From Candidatus Merdisoma merdipullorum (lineage in GTDB: Bacteria > Bacillota > Clostridia > Lachnospirales > Lachnospiraceae): 64,000 nt of DNA. The stretch is taken from assembly GCA_018715645.1 (NCBI GenBank), contig DVLE01000046.1:1-64000 (forward strand). The letters run 5' to 3'. A program made the translations under genes and the position numbers. A model generated the notes under the pieces. The model was given only the letters and a program-made list of their open reading frames with translations, was not told where the DNA came from and made no database searches. Each line of letters opens with the position of its first letter. Position 1 is the first letter of the stretch. Shown here in pieces: positions 55,946-64,000 of the stretch.

Positions 55946-56182
55946 GTGGGTATTTTCAGAATTATTTTGACGGTTCTGTTTGTTTTGGTATGTATCGCTC
56001 TGACTGTGGTTGTACTGATGCAGGAGGGAAAGTCCTCCGGACTGGGAGCGATCGCAGGCGGCAACTCCTTCTGGGAGCAGAATAAGGGACGTTCCGCGGA
56101 AGGAAAGATCGTGCTGGCGACAAAGATACTGGCAGTGGCATTTATCGTGCTGGCTTTGGTACTGAATCTGAACCTGATTTAA
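55946..56182 (+). CDS. secG: Preprotein translocase subunit SecG
   Basis: A 78-residue channel subunit of SecYEG. The GTG at 55946 lies 7 nt after AGGAGG; the track start at 55925 (TTG) includes the ribosome binding site. Two helices (IILTVLFVLVCIALTVVVLMQEGK, and the C-terminal ILAVAFIVLALVLN) flank the GLGAIAGG loop. Confidence 0.93.
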   Translation: MGIFRIILTVLFVLVCIALTVVVLMQEGKSSGLGAIAGGNSFWEQNKGRSAEGKIVLATKILAVAFIVLALVLNLNLI

Positions 56183-56258
56183 AAAGATACAGGTCGTACT
56201 CTGACGCGGACATTGGGCGCTCAGAATGTGATTTGTACAGTTAAAGAGAGAAACATAC

Positions 56259-56290
56259 AAAAGCACTCCCGGAGATTCCGAGGGTGCTTT
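56259..56290 (+). terminator. Hairpin after secG
   Basis: AAAGCACTCCCGG pairs with CCGAGGGTGCTTT (7 plus 3 bp with an internal mismatch). Only a short T stretch follows. Confidence 0.55.
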
Positions 56291-56356
56291 GTGCTTCTGC
56301 GGGACTTTTCCTGTGCCTGCCTGAAGAAACAAAAGCTGGAGGATGCCCTGTGAAAT

Positions 56357-58471
56357 ATGGAACACAAGACCTTTGAAGAAAGAAAGAAAATTATATATGA
56401 ATTTATCTGCGACCGGCATTATGTGCCGATGAAGCAAAAAGAGCTGGCGATGATTCTCCAGGTGGCGAAGGAGGACCGGGAGGAGCTTGGAAAAGTGCTG
56501 GACGAGCTTTTGAGCGAGGGAAAGATAGAGCTTTCCAAGCGGGGCCGCTACAGCAAAGCCCAGCCCCGGAAGGCCGTTGGAATCTTCACAAGCCATGCCA
56601 GAGGCTTCGGCTTCGTATCCGTGGAGGGGCAGGAGCAGGATATTTTTATCGGCGAAAACGACACGGGCGACGCCTTCCTTGGAGATACGGTGGAAGTCGT
56701 GATCAAGGGACGGGGAGGCCGCCGGCCGGAAGGCGTGGTGACGAAGATTCTGTCCCACAGCGTGACGGAGGTGATCGGAACCTTTGAGCGGAGCAAAAAC
56801 TTTGGCTTTGTGATCCCGGATAACCAGCGGATCAACCGGGACATCTTTATTCCGCTGGAACGGACAAGGGGAGCCGTCACAGGGCAGAAAGTGACGGCTG
56901 AGATCATGGACTATGGCAGAGGACGGAAAAGTCCGGAGGGACGCATCACGCAGATTCTTGGCGAGGCCTCGGATCCGGAGACAGAGGTTCTGTCGCTGAT
57001 TTTGGCTTATGGACTTCCCACAGACTTCCCGGAACGTGTGGAAAATCAGGCGAAGCGGGTGGCGAAGCCTGTATCGGAGGCTGACCGGGAAGGGCGCCTC
57101 GATCTGCGCGGGGAGGTCTGCGTCACGATTGACGGAGAGGATGCGAAGGATCTGGACGACGCCGTCTCCCTGCGCCGGGAAGGCGAGCATTATCTTCTGG
57201 GCGTTCACATCGCGGACGTGGCCAACTATGTGCAGGAGAACAGCGCTCTGGACTGGGAGGCCCGCGAGCGGGGGACCAGCGTCTATCTGGCGGACCGGGT
57301 GATTCCGATGCTGCCCCGGACTCTTTCCAATGGGATCTGCTCGCTGAATCAGGGGGAGGACCGGCTGGCTCTGAGCTGTATCATGACCATTGACGAGAAG
57401 GGAAAGATCGTCGGACACCGACTGGCGGAGACTGTGATTCGCGTGAACCGGCGCTTAAGCTATACAGGCGTGCAGAAAGTCCTGGACGGCGAAGAGACCG
57501 AGCGGTCTGCGTATCCGGAGCTTGTGCCGATGCTGCTGGAGATGGAAAAGGTATCGGAGCTGCTCCGTAAAAGACGCAGAAAGCGGGGCTCCATTGATTT
57601 TGATTTTCCGGAGACGAAGGTGGTTCTGGATGAAAAAGGGCATGTGCTGGATATTCGTCCTTATGAGAGAAATACGGCCACGCGGCTCATCGAGGATTTT
57701 ATGCTGGCGGCCAACGAGACTGTAGCGGAGGATTACTACTGGCAGGCGCAGCCCTTTGTGTACCGGGTACATGAGAAGCCGGACGCGGATCGGATGCAGA
57801 AGCTGGGAATCTTTATTCGGAATTTCGGTTATCGTCTGCGGACGGCCGGAGACGAGGTGCATCCGGGAGAGATCCAGAAGCTCCTGGACCGAATCGCGGG
57901 GACGCCGGAGGAGGCCATGCTCAGCCGTCTTACGCTGCGGTCTATGAAAAGGGCTCAATATGCCACAGACTGTACCGGCCATTTTGGACTTGCGGCTCCC
58001 TATTACTGTCATTTCACGTCGCCCATTCGGCGCTATCCGGATCTGCAGATCCACCGCATTATCAAGGAAAATCTGCGGGGACGTCTGAACAGGGAACGTA
58101 TAGAGCATTATGAGTCGCTCCTGCCTGAAGTGGCGAAGCATTCCGGCGAGATGGAGCGGCGGGCCGACGAGGCGGAACGGGAGACTGTGAAGCTGAAAAA
58201 GGTAGAGTATATGGAGGCCCATACCGGAGAGGAATACGACGGCGTTATTTCCGGCATCACAGCCCATGGCCTGTATGTGGAGCTTGCAAACACGGTGGAA
58301 GGGCTTGTACACGTGAATTCTCTGAAGGATGATTTTTATGAGTACGACGAGGCGGTAAGCGAGCTCAGGGGCGCCCATACGGGCTATGCCTACCATCTGG
58401 GCGAAAAGGTGCGTATTCGTGTAAAAGGCGCAGACCGCCTCTGCCGCACGATTGATTTTGAATTACTCTGA
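56357..58471 (+). CDS. rnr: Ribonuclease R
   Basis: Processive 3'-5' exoribonuclease that degrades structured RNA and takes part in trans-translation. It has 704 residues. An N-terminal winged-helix region and two cold-shock domains ([19 protein letters not shown], then [16 protein letters not shown]) come first. The RNB catalytic domain follows with [16 protein letters not shown], and then a C-terminal S1 domain ([26 protein letters not shown]). smpB follows after 71 nt, the usual partner. Confidence 0.96.
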   Translation: MEHKTFEERKKIIYEFICDRHYVPMKQKELAMILQVAKEDREELGKVLDELLSEGKIELSKRGRYSKAQPRKAVGIFTSHARGFGFVSVEGQEQDIFIGENDTGDAFLGDTVEVVIKGRGGRRPEGVVTKILSHSVTEVIGTFERSKNFGFVIPDNQRINRDIFIPLERTRGAVTGQKVTAEIMDYGRGRKSPEGRITQILGEASDPETEVLSLILAYGLPTDFPERVENQAKRVAKPVSEADREGRLDLRGEVCVTIDGEDAKDLDDAVSLRREGEHYLLGVHIADVANYVQENSALDWEARERGTSVYLADRVIPMLPRTLSNGICSLNQGEDRLALSCIMTIDEKGKIVGHRLAETVIRVNRRLSYTGVQKVLDGEETERSAYPELVPMLLEMEKVSELLRKRRRKRGSIDFDFPETKVVLDEKGHVLDIRPYERNTATRLIEDFMLAANETVAEDYYWQAQPFVYRVHEKPDADRMQKLGIFIRNFGYRLRTAGDEVHPGEIQKLLDRIAGTPEEAMLSRLTLRSMKRAQYATDCTGHFGLAAPYYCHFTSPIRRYPDLQIHRIIKENLRGRLNRERIEHYESLLPEVAKHSGEMERRADEAERETVKLKKVEYMEAHTGEEYDGVISGITAHGLYVELANTVEGLVHVNSLKDDFYEYDEAVSELRGAHTGYAYHLGEKVRIRVKGADRLCRTIDFELL

Positions 58472-58542
58472 AAAGCGGCTTCTGCCGGGACCGGCAGCAA
58501 GGGTTTTTCGGAAGGGATAGAGAACAAAGGAGCTTTGGAATT

Positions 58543-59010
58543 ATGGGGAAGGATAACTTTAAGCTGATTGCCAACAACAAGAAGGCGTATCATGATTATT
58601 TTATTGACGACACCTATGAGGCGGGGATTTCTTTGGCCGGAACCGAGGTAAAATCCGTCCGCATGGGAAAGTGCAGCATCAAGGAAGCCTTTGTCAAGGT
58701 GGAAAAGAATGAAGAAGTGTATGTCTACGGTATGCACATCAGTCCGTATGAAAAGGGAAATATTTTCAACAAGGATCCGCTTCGTCCCCGGAAGCTGCTT
58801 CTTCACAAATACGAGATCCGCAAAATCGCCGGGAAAGCTGCTGAGAAAGGCTATACACTGGTTCCGCTGCGGGTATACCTGAAGGGAAGTCTCGTAAAGG
58901 TGGAGATAGGACTGGCAAGGGGTAAGAAGCTTTATGACAAGCGGCAGGATATTGCGAAAAAGGATCAGCGCAGGGAAGCGGAGAAGGAATTTAAGGTCAG
59001 AAACCTATAA
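58543..59010 (+). CDS. smpB: SsrA-binding protein SmpB
   Basis: Binds tmRNA for rescue of stalled ribosomes. It has 155 residues with [39 protein letters not shown] and the basic C-terminal tail [20 protein letters not shown]. No tmRNA (ssrA) gene was found downstream in this window. Confidence 0.97.
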   Translation: MGKDNFKLIANNKKAYHDYFIDDTYEAGISLAGTEVKSVRMGKCSIKEAFVKVEKNEEVYVYGMHISPYEKGNIFNKDPLRPRKLLLHKYEIRKIAGKAAEKGYTLVPLRVYLKGSLVKVEIGLARGKKLYDKRQDIAKKDQRREAEKEFKVRNL

Positions 59011-59026
59011 AACAGGAAAATGTTAG

Positions 59027-59079
59027 AAAGTGTTATGAAGCCTGCAATAAAGTGTTATAATTGTGATAAAAAGTGTTAA
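59027..59079 (+). repeat. Three helically phased direct repeats upstream of metV
   Basis: AAAGTGTTAT at 59027-59036 and 59049-59058, and AAAGTGTTAA at 59070-59079, are spaced 22 and 21 bp, two helical turns each. The last copy ends 17 bp before the -35 box. This looks like a binding array for an activator or an upstream regulator. Confidence 0.65.
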
Positions 59080-59096
59080 AAAAAGAAAATTACGAC

Positions 59097-59124
59097 TTGA
59101 TTTCCTGGGAAAATGTATTAAAAT
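59097..59124 (+). promoter_or_regulatory. metV-metF promoter
   Basis: TTGATT (59097-59102), 16 nt, TAAAAT (59119-59124), downstream of the phased repeats and 51 nt before metV. Confidence 0.6.
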
Positions 59125-59175
59125 ATTTGATATAGCGTCGTCTCCATGACGGCGGGGGAAGAAGGAGAGAATATC

Positions 59176-59823
59176 ATGATTATCACACAGAAAAAGCCCA
59201 TCGAAGAACTGATGGCAATGATCGGCGATGCACAGAAGATCGCGATCCTGGGCTGCGGAAGCTGCGCTACGGCCTGCGCTACCGGAGGCGAAAAAGAGGT
59301 GGCCGAGCTCAAAGCGTATCTGGAGTCCCAGGGAAAGACCGTAGTGGCAACCGGAATGGCAGACTACTGCTGTATGAACATGGGCGTGAAGACGGCTATG
59401 AAGAAGCTGACTGCAGCGGGACCGGACGCGGTTGTCTGTATGTCCTGCGGAGACGGCGTTCAGGTGGCTGCGAACCACAGTCCGGCTCCGGTTTATCCCT
59501 CCAATAACACGATGTTCCTGGGCGAAGCCGTTCGCTTTGGTCTTTTTGAGGAAGCCTGTCATCTCTGCGGCGACTGCGTGCTGGGAACCACAGGAGGAAT
59601 CTGCCCGATTTCCCGCTGCGCGAAATCCCTGGTGAACGGTCCCTGCGGCGGACAGAAGAACGGAAAATGCGAGGTCAATCCGGAGAACGACTGCGCGTGG
59701 ATTATGATTTACAAGCGTCTGGAATCCTTAGGACAGCTTGACAAGCTGTCAAAGAGGAGACAGGACAAAGGATATGAGAAGGTTGCATATCCCAGAACAA
59801 TTAATATTAGGGGGAACAAGTAA
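59176..59823 (+). CDS. metV: MetV-type methylenetetrahydrofolate reductase C-terminal-domain protein
   Basis: A 215-residue iron-sulfur partner of MetF in acetogens and related Clostridia. ATG 59176 follows AAGGAG; the track start 59146 is a longer alternative. Many cysteines are present: ILGCGSCATACATGG, then MADYCCMN, VCMSCGDG, CHLCGDCVLGTTGGICP, and the family signature KSLVNGPCGG. It overlaps metF by one base (TAATG), so the two are co-translated and probably form a complex. Confidence 0.9.
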   Translation: MIITQKKPIEELMAMIGDAQKIAILGCGSCATACATGGEKEVAELKAYLESQGKTVVATGMADYCCMNMGVKTAMKKLTAAGPDAVVCMSCGDGVQVAANHSPAPVYPSNNTMFLGEAVRFGLFEEACHLCGDCVLGTTGGICPISRCAKSLVNGPCGGQKNGKCEVNPENDCAWIMIYKRLESLGQLDKLSKRRQDKGYEKVAYPRTINIRGNK

Positions 59824-60749
59824 TGGGAATGTTGGAAAAAGCGCTGGAAAGCGGAAAATTTGGTGTAACCGTTGAGATGGCTCCCCCCAAGGGATATGAT
59901 TTCACAGAGCAGATGGAGGCAGCCGAGCTTCTGAAGGGAAAGGTGCATGGCGTCAATGTGACGGATATGCAGTCAGCCTGTCTGAAGGCATCCTCTCTGG
60001 GACTTTGCATCAAGCTGAAGCAGGCAGGTCTTGATCCCATCGTCCAGGTAACAGGACGTGACCGGAGCCGTATGGGTATCATGGGCGATATGCTTTCTGC
60101 AGCGGCCTTTGGTATCGACACGATGCTGGCTCTGACCGGCGACCATCCGACCGTCGGCGACTGCAAGCAGTCCAAGCCGGTTTACGATCTGGATTCCGTA
60201 GGTATCCTGCATATGCTGTCGGCTATGGAAGCGACAGACCGGGACTGCGGCGGAAATGAGCTGGAAGGAGGAGCTCCGACCTTCTACAAGGGCGCTGTTG
60301 TAACGCCTGTATACGATCCGCTTCCCTTGCAGATCAATAAGCTGCGCCAGAAGGTGGAAGCAGGCGCGCAGTATATTCAGACGCAGGGTATTTTTGATCT
60401 TGAAAGCCTGAAGCGCTTCATGGACGAGGTGGACAAGGCTGGCATCAAGACGCATATCATGGCCGGAATCATTCCGCTGAAGGCTGCAGGAATGGCCAAG
60501 TATATGAATGAGAACGTACCCGGCATCGCAGTGCCGCAGGATATGATTGACCGTCTGGCTGCCGCTGCGGCTGAAGGAAAGGCGAAAGGCGTCAAAGGAC
60601 TTCCCACGCAGCTCGGTATCGAGATGGCAGCCGAGATGATCGCGAAGATCAAAGACGAGGGAATCTGCGACGGCGTACATATCATGGCTATCGGCGCGGA
60701 GAAGAATGTGCCGAAGATTCTGGAAAAAGCAGGACTCACCATCGAGTAA
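59823..60749 (+). CDS. metF: Methylenetetrahydrofolate reductase MetF
   Basis: FAD-dependent TIM-barrel enzyme reducing methylene-THF to methyl-THF, for methionine synthesis or the Wood-Ljungdahl methyl branch. It has 308 residues. Motifs are FGVTVEMAPPKGYD (strand 1), QVTGRDRSRMGIMGDML, MLALTGDHPTVGD and IQTQGIFDLESLKRFMDEV. Pairing with MetV rather than a stand-alone arrangement points to ferredoxin-linked or acetogenic use. Confidence 0.94.
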   Translation: MGMLEKALESGKFGVTVEMAPPKGYDFTEQMEAAELLKGKVHGVNVTDMQSACLKASSLGLCIKLKQAGLDPIVQVTGRDRSRMGIMGDMLSAAAFGIDTMLALTGDHPTVGDCKQSKPVYDLDSVGILHMLSAMEATDRDCGGNELEGGAPTFYKGAVVTPVYDPLPLQINKLRQKVEAGAQYIQTQGIFDLESLKRFMDEVDKAGIKTHIMAGIIPLKAAGMAKYMNENVPGIAVPQDMIDRLAAAAAEGKAKGVKGLPTQLGIEMAAEMIAKIKDEGICDGVHIMAIGAEKNVPKILEKAGLTIE

Positions 60750-60783
60750 ATAAAAGGAAACTTTGAAAAGGGACCTTTGCGGG

Positions 60784-60819
60784 AATAAGCCTTCCGGTTA
60801 TACCGGAAGGCTTATTTTT
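60784..60819. terminator. Bidirectional terminator between metF and the histidine kinase gene
   Basis: A perfect 15-bp stem AATAAGCCTTCCGGT with a 3-nt loop, then T5 on the plus strand. Half of the stem encodes the last codons of the convergent histidine kinase gene. Confidence 0.9.
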
Positions 60820-62216
60820 ATGCTGTGGCAGACGTCTTTTTGAAGCTCAAATTCAAGCCGGCCACCGTGCGCTTCCACGATCTGCTTCACAATGCGAAGT
60901 CCCATAACGTGCGGGCCGGTATGGGGGATCTGCTTCGCGCCGGATCGCGGAGCGGGGGTGTCTCCTGCGGCAGGAGAAGAAGCCGGACGGTAAAGGGTTT
61001 TGATTACAGACACAGGGATGCCGCTTCCTGTATCGGAAAAACGAAGCACAGCCATGCCGGATGCAAGAGCAGCCTGAATCCGAATCAGACAGCCCTGCGG
61101 ATTGTGGCGGATGCTGTTGCCCGTGAGATTGCGGAAGGCGCGGGACAGAAGATCGGCGTCCGCCTGTATGGTGACGCCTTCCATTTCGGGAGAGATGTCT
61201 ATCTCAAGCTGGAAGCTTTCTGGCAGGCCGTTGTTGATGTGCCAGGCAGCCAGACTCCGGATGAGAGCGGCGGGCGAACAGGCAGCGGGACGTAAGGGAT
61301 AAGAGCCGTATTCCAGTTTGGAGGTCAGATTCAGGTCAGCAATGAGATTCCGAATCTGCACGCTGTTTTCCCGGATCGACGCGGCCTCCTTCTGTCCTTC
61401 AGAGTCCAGAGAAGGATTTTTTTCCAGACTGTCCGCGTGTCCCATGATCAGGGAAAGGGGCGTGCGGATGTCGTGGGAGACGCCGGAGATCCATTCAGTC
61501 CGGGCATTGTCCCGCTTGTCGAGCGCCAGCTTCTGCCGGAACAGAAGAATGGAGGCGTCGTTCAGCTTTCTGGCCAGGGTAGCGGTCGCTCCCCGTTCCG
61601 GGAGATTTAAGGGTTTTTGGTAGTGCAGGTTTTCAATTCCGCCTGCAATGGTTTTCATAGAAGTATATAGGCGGGAACCGAAAAAGACGGAGAGAAATAT
61701 CACCATAAGCAGATTGCAGAGGAGATAGGCCCCAAAGTAGGCGGGAAGGGACTTAAGGGTGGATACGTTTATCGCCATATCATATTTGGCCAGAGAGTCC
61801 TTAGCGCCGGCTATGACGAAAAGGCCATCGGGGTGTTCCCATACCTTTACCGGGTAGTCTTTCAGATACCAGCGCGTCATGGAGGCAATGTCGCTAAGGG
61901 AGTAGGAAAGCGGAATCTCATCCGGAAGATTTCTGCTCCAGACTACGCTGCCCTGCTGGTCGATCAGCATGGCAAAGGCATAGTTCGCGTCGATCTGTTC
62001 GGCGGCTTCGGCGGAAAGGGCATATTCATCCCCATCCCATACCAGAGATTCGGAAAGCCGCGCAATTCGCCAGCTATAGTAACTTTCGTCAGCCTTGTAC
62101 ATATTTTCCCGCACCAGATAGACGAAGAAAAAAAGGATGTTCATACCAAGGACAAGGCAGACAGTCAGGATGGCCGTCATAATATACCGGCGGCAGATCT
62201 TCAGAAGGTCCTTCAT
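60798..62216 (-). CDS. Two-component sensor histidine kinase
   Basis: A 472-residue kinase from ATG 62216 (GGGGGAG upstream), overlapping the response regulator stop (ATGA). The first helix is at about 14-33, followed by an extracytoplasmic sensor of about 125 residues and a second helix near 165-185. The dimerisation domain has the phospho-His in SGVSHDIRTPLSLIMGH. The ATPase domain has N-box RNLTGNSIRHNP, G1 FSDTGSGIP and a GLRIVKQIVEAHGG end. A Pro/Ala-rich insert lies before the last motif. The final codons overlap the metF terminator. Confidence 0.92.
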   Translation of the reverse strand: MKDLLKICRRYIMTAILTVCLVLGMNILFFFVYLVRENMYKADESYYSWRIARLSESLVWDGDEYALSAEAAEQIDANYAFAMLIDQQGSVVWSRNLPDEIPLSYSLSDIASMTRWYLKDYPVKVWEHPDGLFVIAGAKDSLAKYDMAINVSTLKSLPAYFGAYLLCNLLMVIFLSVFFGSRLYTSMKTIAGGIENLHYQKPLNLPERGATATLARKLNDASILLFRQKLALDKRDNARTEWISGVSHDIRTPLSLIMGHADSLEKNPSLDSEGQKEAASIRENSVQIRNLIADLNLTSKLEYGSYPLRPAACSPAALIRSLAAWHINNGLPESFQLEIDISPEMEGVTIQADADLLSRAFRNLTGNSIRHNPQGCLIRIQAALASGMAVLRFSDTGSGIPVSVIKTLYRPASSPAAGDTPAPRSGAKQIPHTGPHVMGLRIVKQIVEAHGGRLEFELQKDVCHSIKISLPV

Positions 62217-62932
62217 TCCGTCTCCCCCTTTTCCAGACGGTAGCCGATCCCGCGGGCGGTAAGCAGCCACCTGGGATGAGAGGGATCTGCTTCAATCTTC
62301 TCCCGAAGCCGCCGTATGTGTACCATCAGAGTGTTTTCATAGGTATAATAACCGTCGCCCCAGACTGCGTCGCAGAGGGCGTCGAAGGTCACGATTCTGC
62401 CGCGGTTCTCATAAAGCTTTTTCAGAATCAGCAGTTCTTTGGCTGTCAGGGAGCTTTCTCCCTGGGGAGAGCTTACGGTTCCACGGTCAAAATGCACGCT
62501 CCTGTCTCCGAGCGTGAGTATAGTCTCTCCGCTTCTGGCGCCGGGGCCGGACAGATAAGTTCTGCGGATAATCGCCGCAAGGCGGAGCGTCAGCTCCTTT
62601 GGCAGAAAGGGTTTCGTCAGATAGTCGTCCGCTCCCAGTCCAAGCCCCAGAAGTCTGTCGTTGTCCTGATCTCTTGCGGACAGAAAGAGAATCGGAAGAT
62701 CCGCCTGCACGCGGAATTCCTGAAACAGGGAAAAGCCGTCGCCGTCGGGCAGCATAACATCCAGGATGATAAGATCCGGCGTCTCTGCGGCGAAGACTTC
62801 CCGTGCGCTTTTGCAGTCCGAGGCTGTGCGAAGGAATTGATAGCCTTCTTTTTGAAGGATAGAGGTGAGCATATCCAGAAGCTGCTGGTTGTCGTCTATG
62901 ATTAAGATTCTGCATTCATATATGTGATTCAT
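62213..62932 (-). CDS. OmpR-family response regulator
   Basis: A 239-residue regulator from ATG 62932 (MNHIYECRILIIDDNQQLLD); the track start at 63010 is upstream of the likely promoter. The receiver has acidic pair DD, phosphoacceptor Asp in LIILDVMLPDGDG, and the conserved Lys in LTKPFLPKEL. The C-terminal winged helix has TAKELLILKKLYENRGRIVTFDALCDAVWG and NTLMVHIRRLREKIE. Targets are unknown; no transporter genes are adjacent in the window. Confidence 0.93.
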   Translation of the reverse strand: MNHIYECRILIIDDNQQLLDMLTSILQKEGYQFLRTASDCKSAREVFAAETPDLIILDVMLPDGDGFSLFQEFRVQADLPILFLSARDQDNDRLLGLGLGADDYLTKPFLPKELTLRLAAIIRRTYLSGPGARSGETILTLGDRSVHFDRGTVSSPQGESSLTAKELLILKKLYENRGRIVTFDALCDAVWGDGYYTYENTLMVHIRRLREKIEADPSHPRWLLTARGIGYRLEKGETE

Positions 62933-63110
62933 CTGCAAGCCTGCCTTTCCGCTCCTGCAGCGAGGACAGGAGTCTGATTTGAGTATAGCCCAAATTCCCG
63001 GAAAATGCATTGGTTTTCGGGCAATTTAAGGTAAAATTAAGGAGGAGCTTGTGAACGCGGCAAGCGGGGACGCGGCAGGCAAAGAAACAGGTGAATTGTT
63101 TTTCCGGATC

Positions 63111-63119
63111 TGTTATAAT
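63111..63119 (+). promoter_or_regulatory. pepD extended -10 promoter
   Basis: TGTTATAAT, a perfect extended -10, lies 34 nt before the ATG at 63154. The -35 is weak (GTGAAT). Confidence 0.55.
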
Positions 63120-63153
63120 AGAAAAAATGATAGCAGAAAGGAAAGGACAGCTT

Positions 63154-64000
63154 ATGGAGTATCAGATTACAGGCTACCAGCCTGAAAAATTGTTTCATTT
63201 TTTTGAGGAGATCAGCGCGATTCCCAGAGGATCCGGCAATGAAAAGGGAATCAGTGATTATCTCGTGACTTTTGCGAAGAGGAGAGGTCTCTGGGTACAT
63301 CAGGATGAAGCGTGGAACGTCATCATCAAAAAAGCGGGAAGTCCGGGAGCGGAAGATCGCGAACCCGTTATGCTTCAGGGACACATCGACATGGTCTGCG
63401 AAAAGCTGGCGGGAGTAGAACATGATTTTACAAAAGAGGGGCTCAAGCTGCTGGTAAAGGATGGAGTGCTGACTGCGGATGGAACGACTCTTGGGGCCGA
63501 CAATGGCGTTGCGGTCGCCCTGATGCTTATGGTACTGGATGACGAGGAAATTATACACCCTCCGGTGGAGTGTGTCTTTACCACGGAGGAGGAAGTGGGG
63601 CTGAATGGCGCCACAGCTCTGGATAAATCTTTGATCGACGCGCGCATTATGATTAATATGGACTCCGAGGAGGAAGGCGTGGGGACGGTAAGCTGCGCCG
63701 GCGGACTGCGGGTTGAGTGCGCAAGGCCGGTGAAAAGAGAGACGGCAGGGGGAACGCTGATCGAGCTTGAGATCACGGGACTAAAAGGCGGTCACTCCGG
63801 AATGGACATTGACAAGGAACGGCAGAACGCGAATCGCCTTATGGCCAGAGTCGTATGGCAGCTTTTAAAGAATACGGAAGGTAAACTGGTTGATTTTTCG
63901 GGCGGCAATAAGGACAACGCGATTCCCAGAGAGTGCCGCGCCTCGCTGATCTATGCGGATCCCGCAGAAGCCGGAAAGGCGGAAGAGCTGGCGCGCAGAC
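63154..64000 (+). CDS. pepD: Aminoacyl-histidine dipeptidase (PepD-like, M20), cut by window end
   Basis: This gene is absent from the ORF track because it runs off the window. From ATG 63154 (AAAGGAAAGG upstream) the 282 visible residues include PRGSGNEKGISDYL, the metal-binding motif MLQGHIDMVCEK, TTLGADNGVAVALML, the catalytic glutamates FTTEEEVGLNGA, and LKGGHSGMDIDKERQNAN, all typical of PepD/carnosinase-type M20 dipeptidases. Full length is expected to be about 480 residues. Confidence 0.92.
   Translation, partial: MEYQITGYQPEKLFHFFEEISAIPRGSGNEKGISDYLVTFAKRRGLWVHQDEAWNVIIKKAGSPGAEDREPVMLQGHIDMVCEKLAGVEHDFTKEGLKLLVKDGVLTADGTTLGADNGVAVALMLMVLDDEEIIHPPVECVFTTEEEVGLNGATALDKSLIDARIMINMDSEEEGVGTVSCAGGLRVECARPVKRETAGGTLIELEITGLKGGHSGMDIDKERQNANRLMARVVWQLLKNTEGKLVDFSGGNKDNAIPRECRASLIYADPAEAGKAEELARR

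Noticed and set aside
59011-59175. tmRNA gene next to smpB
   Set aside because: The region holds AT-rich phased repeats and a promoter; no tRNA-like ends or tag frame are visible.
62933-63010. N-terminal extension of the response regulator
   Set aside because: The receiver begins at the ATG at 62932; the extra 26 codons contain a likely promoter (TATACT on the minus strand) and do not resemble the family.

Overview
The window looks like chromosomal DNA of a spore-forming anaerobe of the Lachnospiraceae (Clostridia). The evidence is sporulation genes (gpr, spoIIP, the complete spoIIIAA-AH operon), a pyruvate:ferredoxin oxidoreductase, a metV-metF pair of the type used in the folate branch of the Wood-Ljungdahl pathway, HrcA/CIRCE heat-shock control, AGGAGG ribosome binding sites, and roughly 50 percent GC. 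No tRNA, rRNA or CRISPR array was seen. The genus is not determined.

Layout. 1-400: the 3' end of an IS1634-type transposase gene and its terminator. 581-2829: gpr and spoIIP. 2899-5470: a 26-codon membrane peptide, a DUF6110-like protein and an atypical P1B-type metal ATPase. 5632-10520: lepA, hemW and a polytopic membrane protein. 10611-14843: a HAD phosphatase, a MoxR-type AAA ATPase with a VWA protein, a 76-residue unknown and a PAP2 phosphatase. 14931-23964: clpB (minus strand), divergent from hrcA-grpE-dnaK-dnaJ-glf. 24315-28591: an orphan Rpn-like C-terminal domain, then nifJ behind a structured leader. 28811-31040: a DeoR regulator and rhamnulokinase. 31138-33848: a BlaI/BlaR1-type repressor and sensor-protease pair. 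34098-41950: plsX, acpP, rnc, smc, ftsY, ilvA.

41951-44345 is the accessory-looking stretch. It holds a 141-nt three-way-junction sequence, a terminator, an array of five 54-nt hairpin repeats, a tyrosine recombinase gene, a 207-bp segment bounded by perfect 24-bp inverted repeats, and a lipoprotein gene. I read the last three as a recombinase-driven invertible promoter (phase switch) for the lipoprotein, caught in the OFF orientation. This is the most interesting signal in the window.

44391-50580: a yybP-ykoY (Mn2+) riboswitch with mntP, then spoIIIAA-AH. 50597-59010: aroC, panE, tgt, yajC, gpmI, secG, rnr, smpB. 59027-60749: metV-metF behind three phased direct repeats. 60798-62932: a two-component system on the minus strand. 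63154-end: the start of a PepD-type dipeptidase gene that runs off the window and is missing from the ORF track.

Several start codons were moved inward from the ORF-track starts where a ribosome binding site and the family N-terminus agreed. All functional assignments come from reading motifs and recalled family sequences; no search was run.
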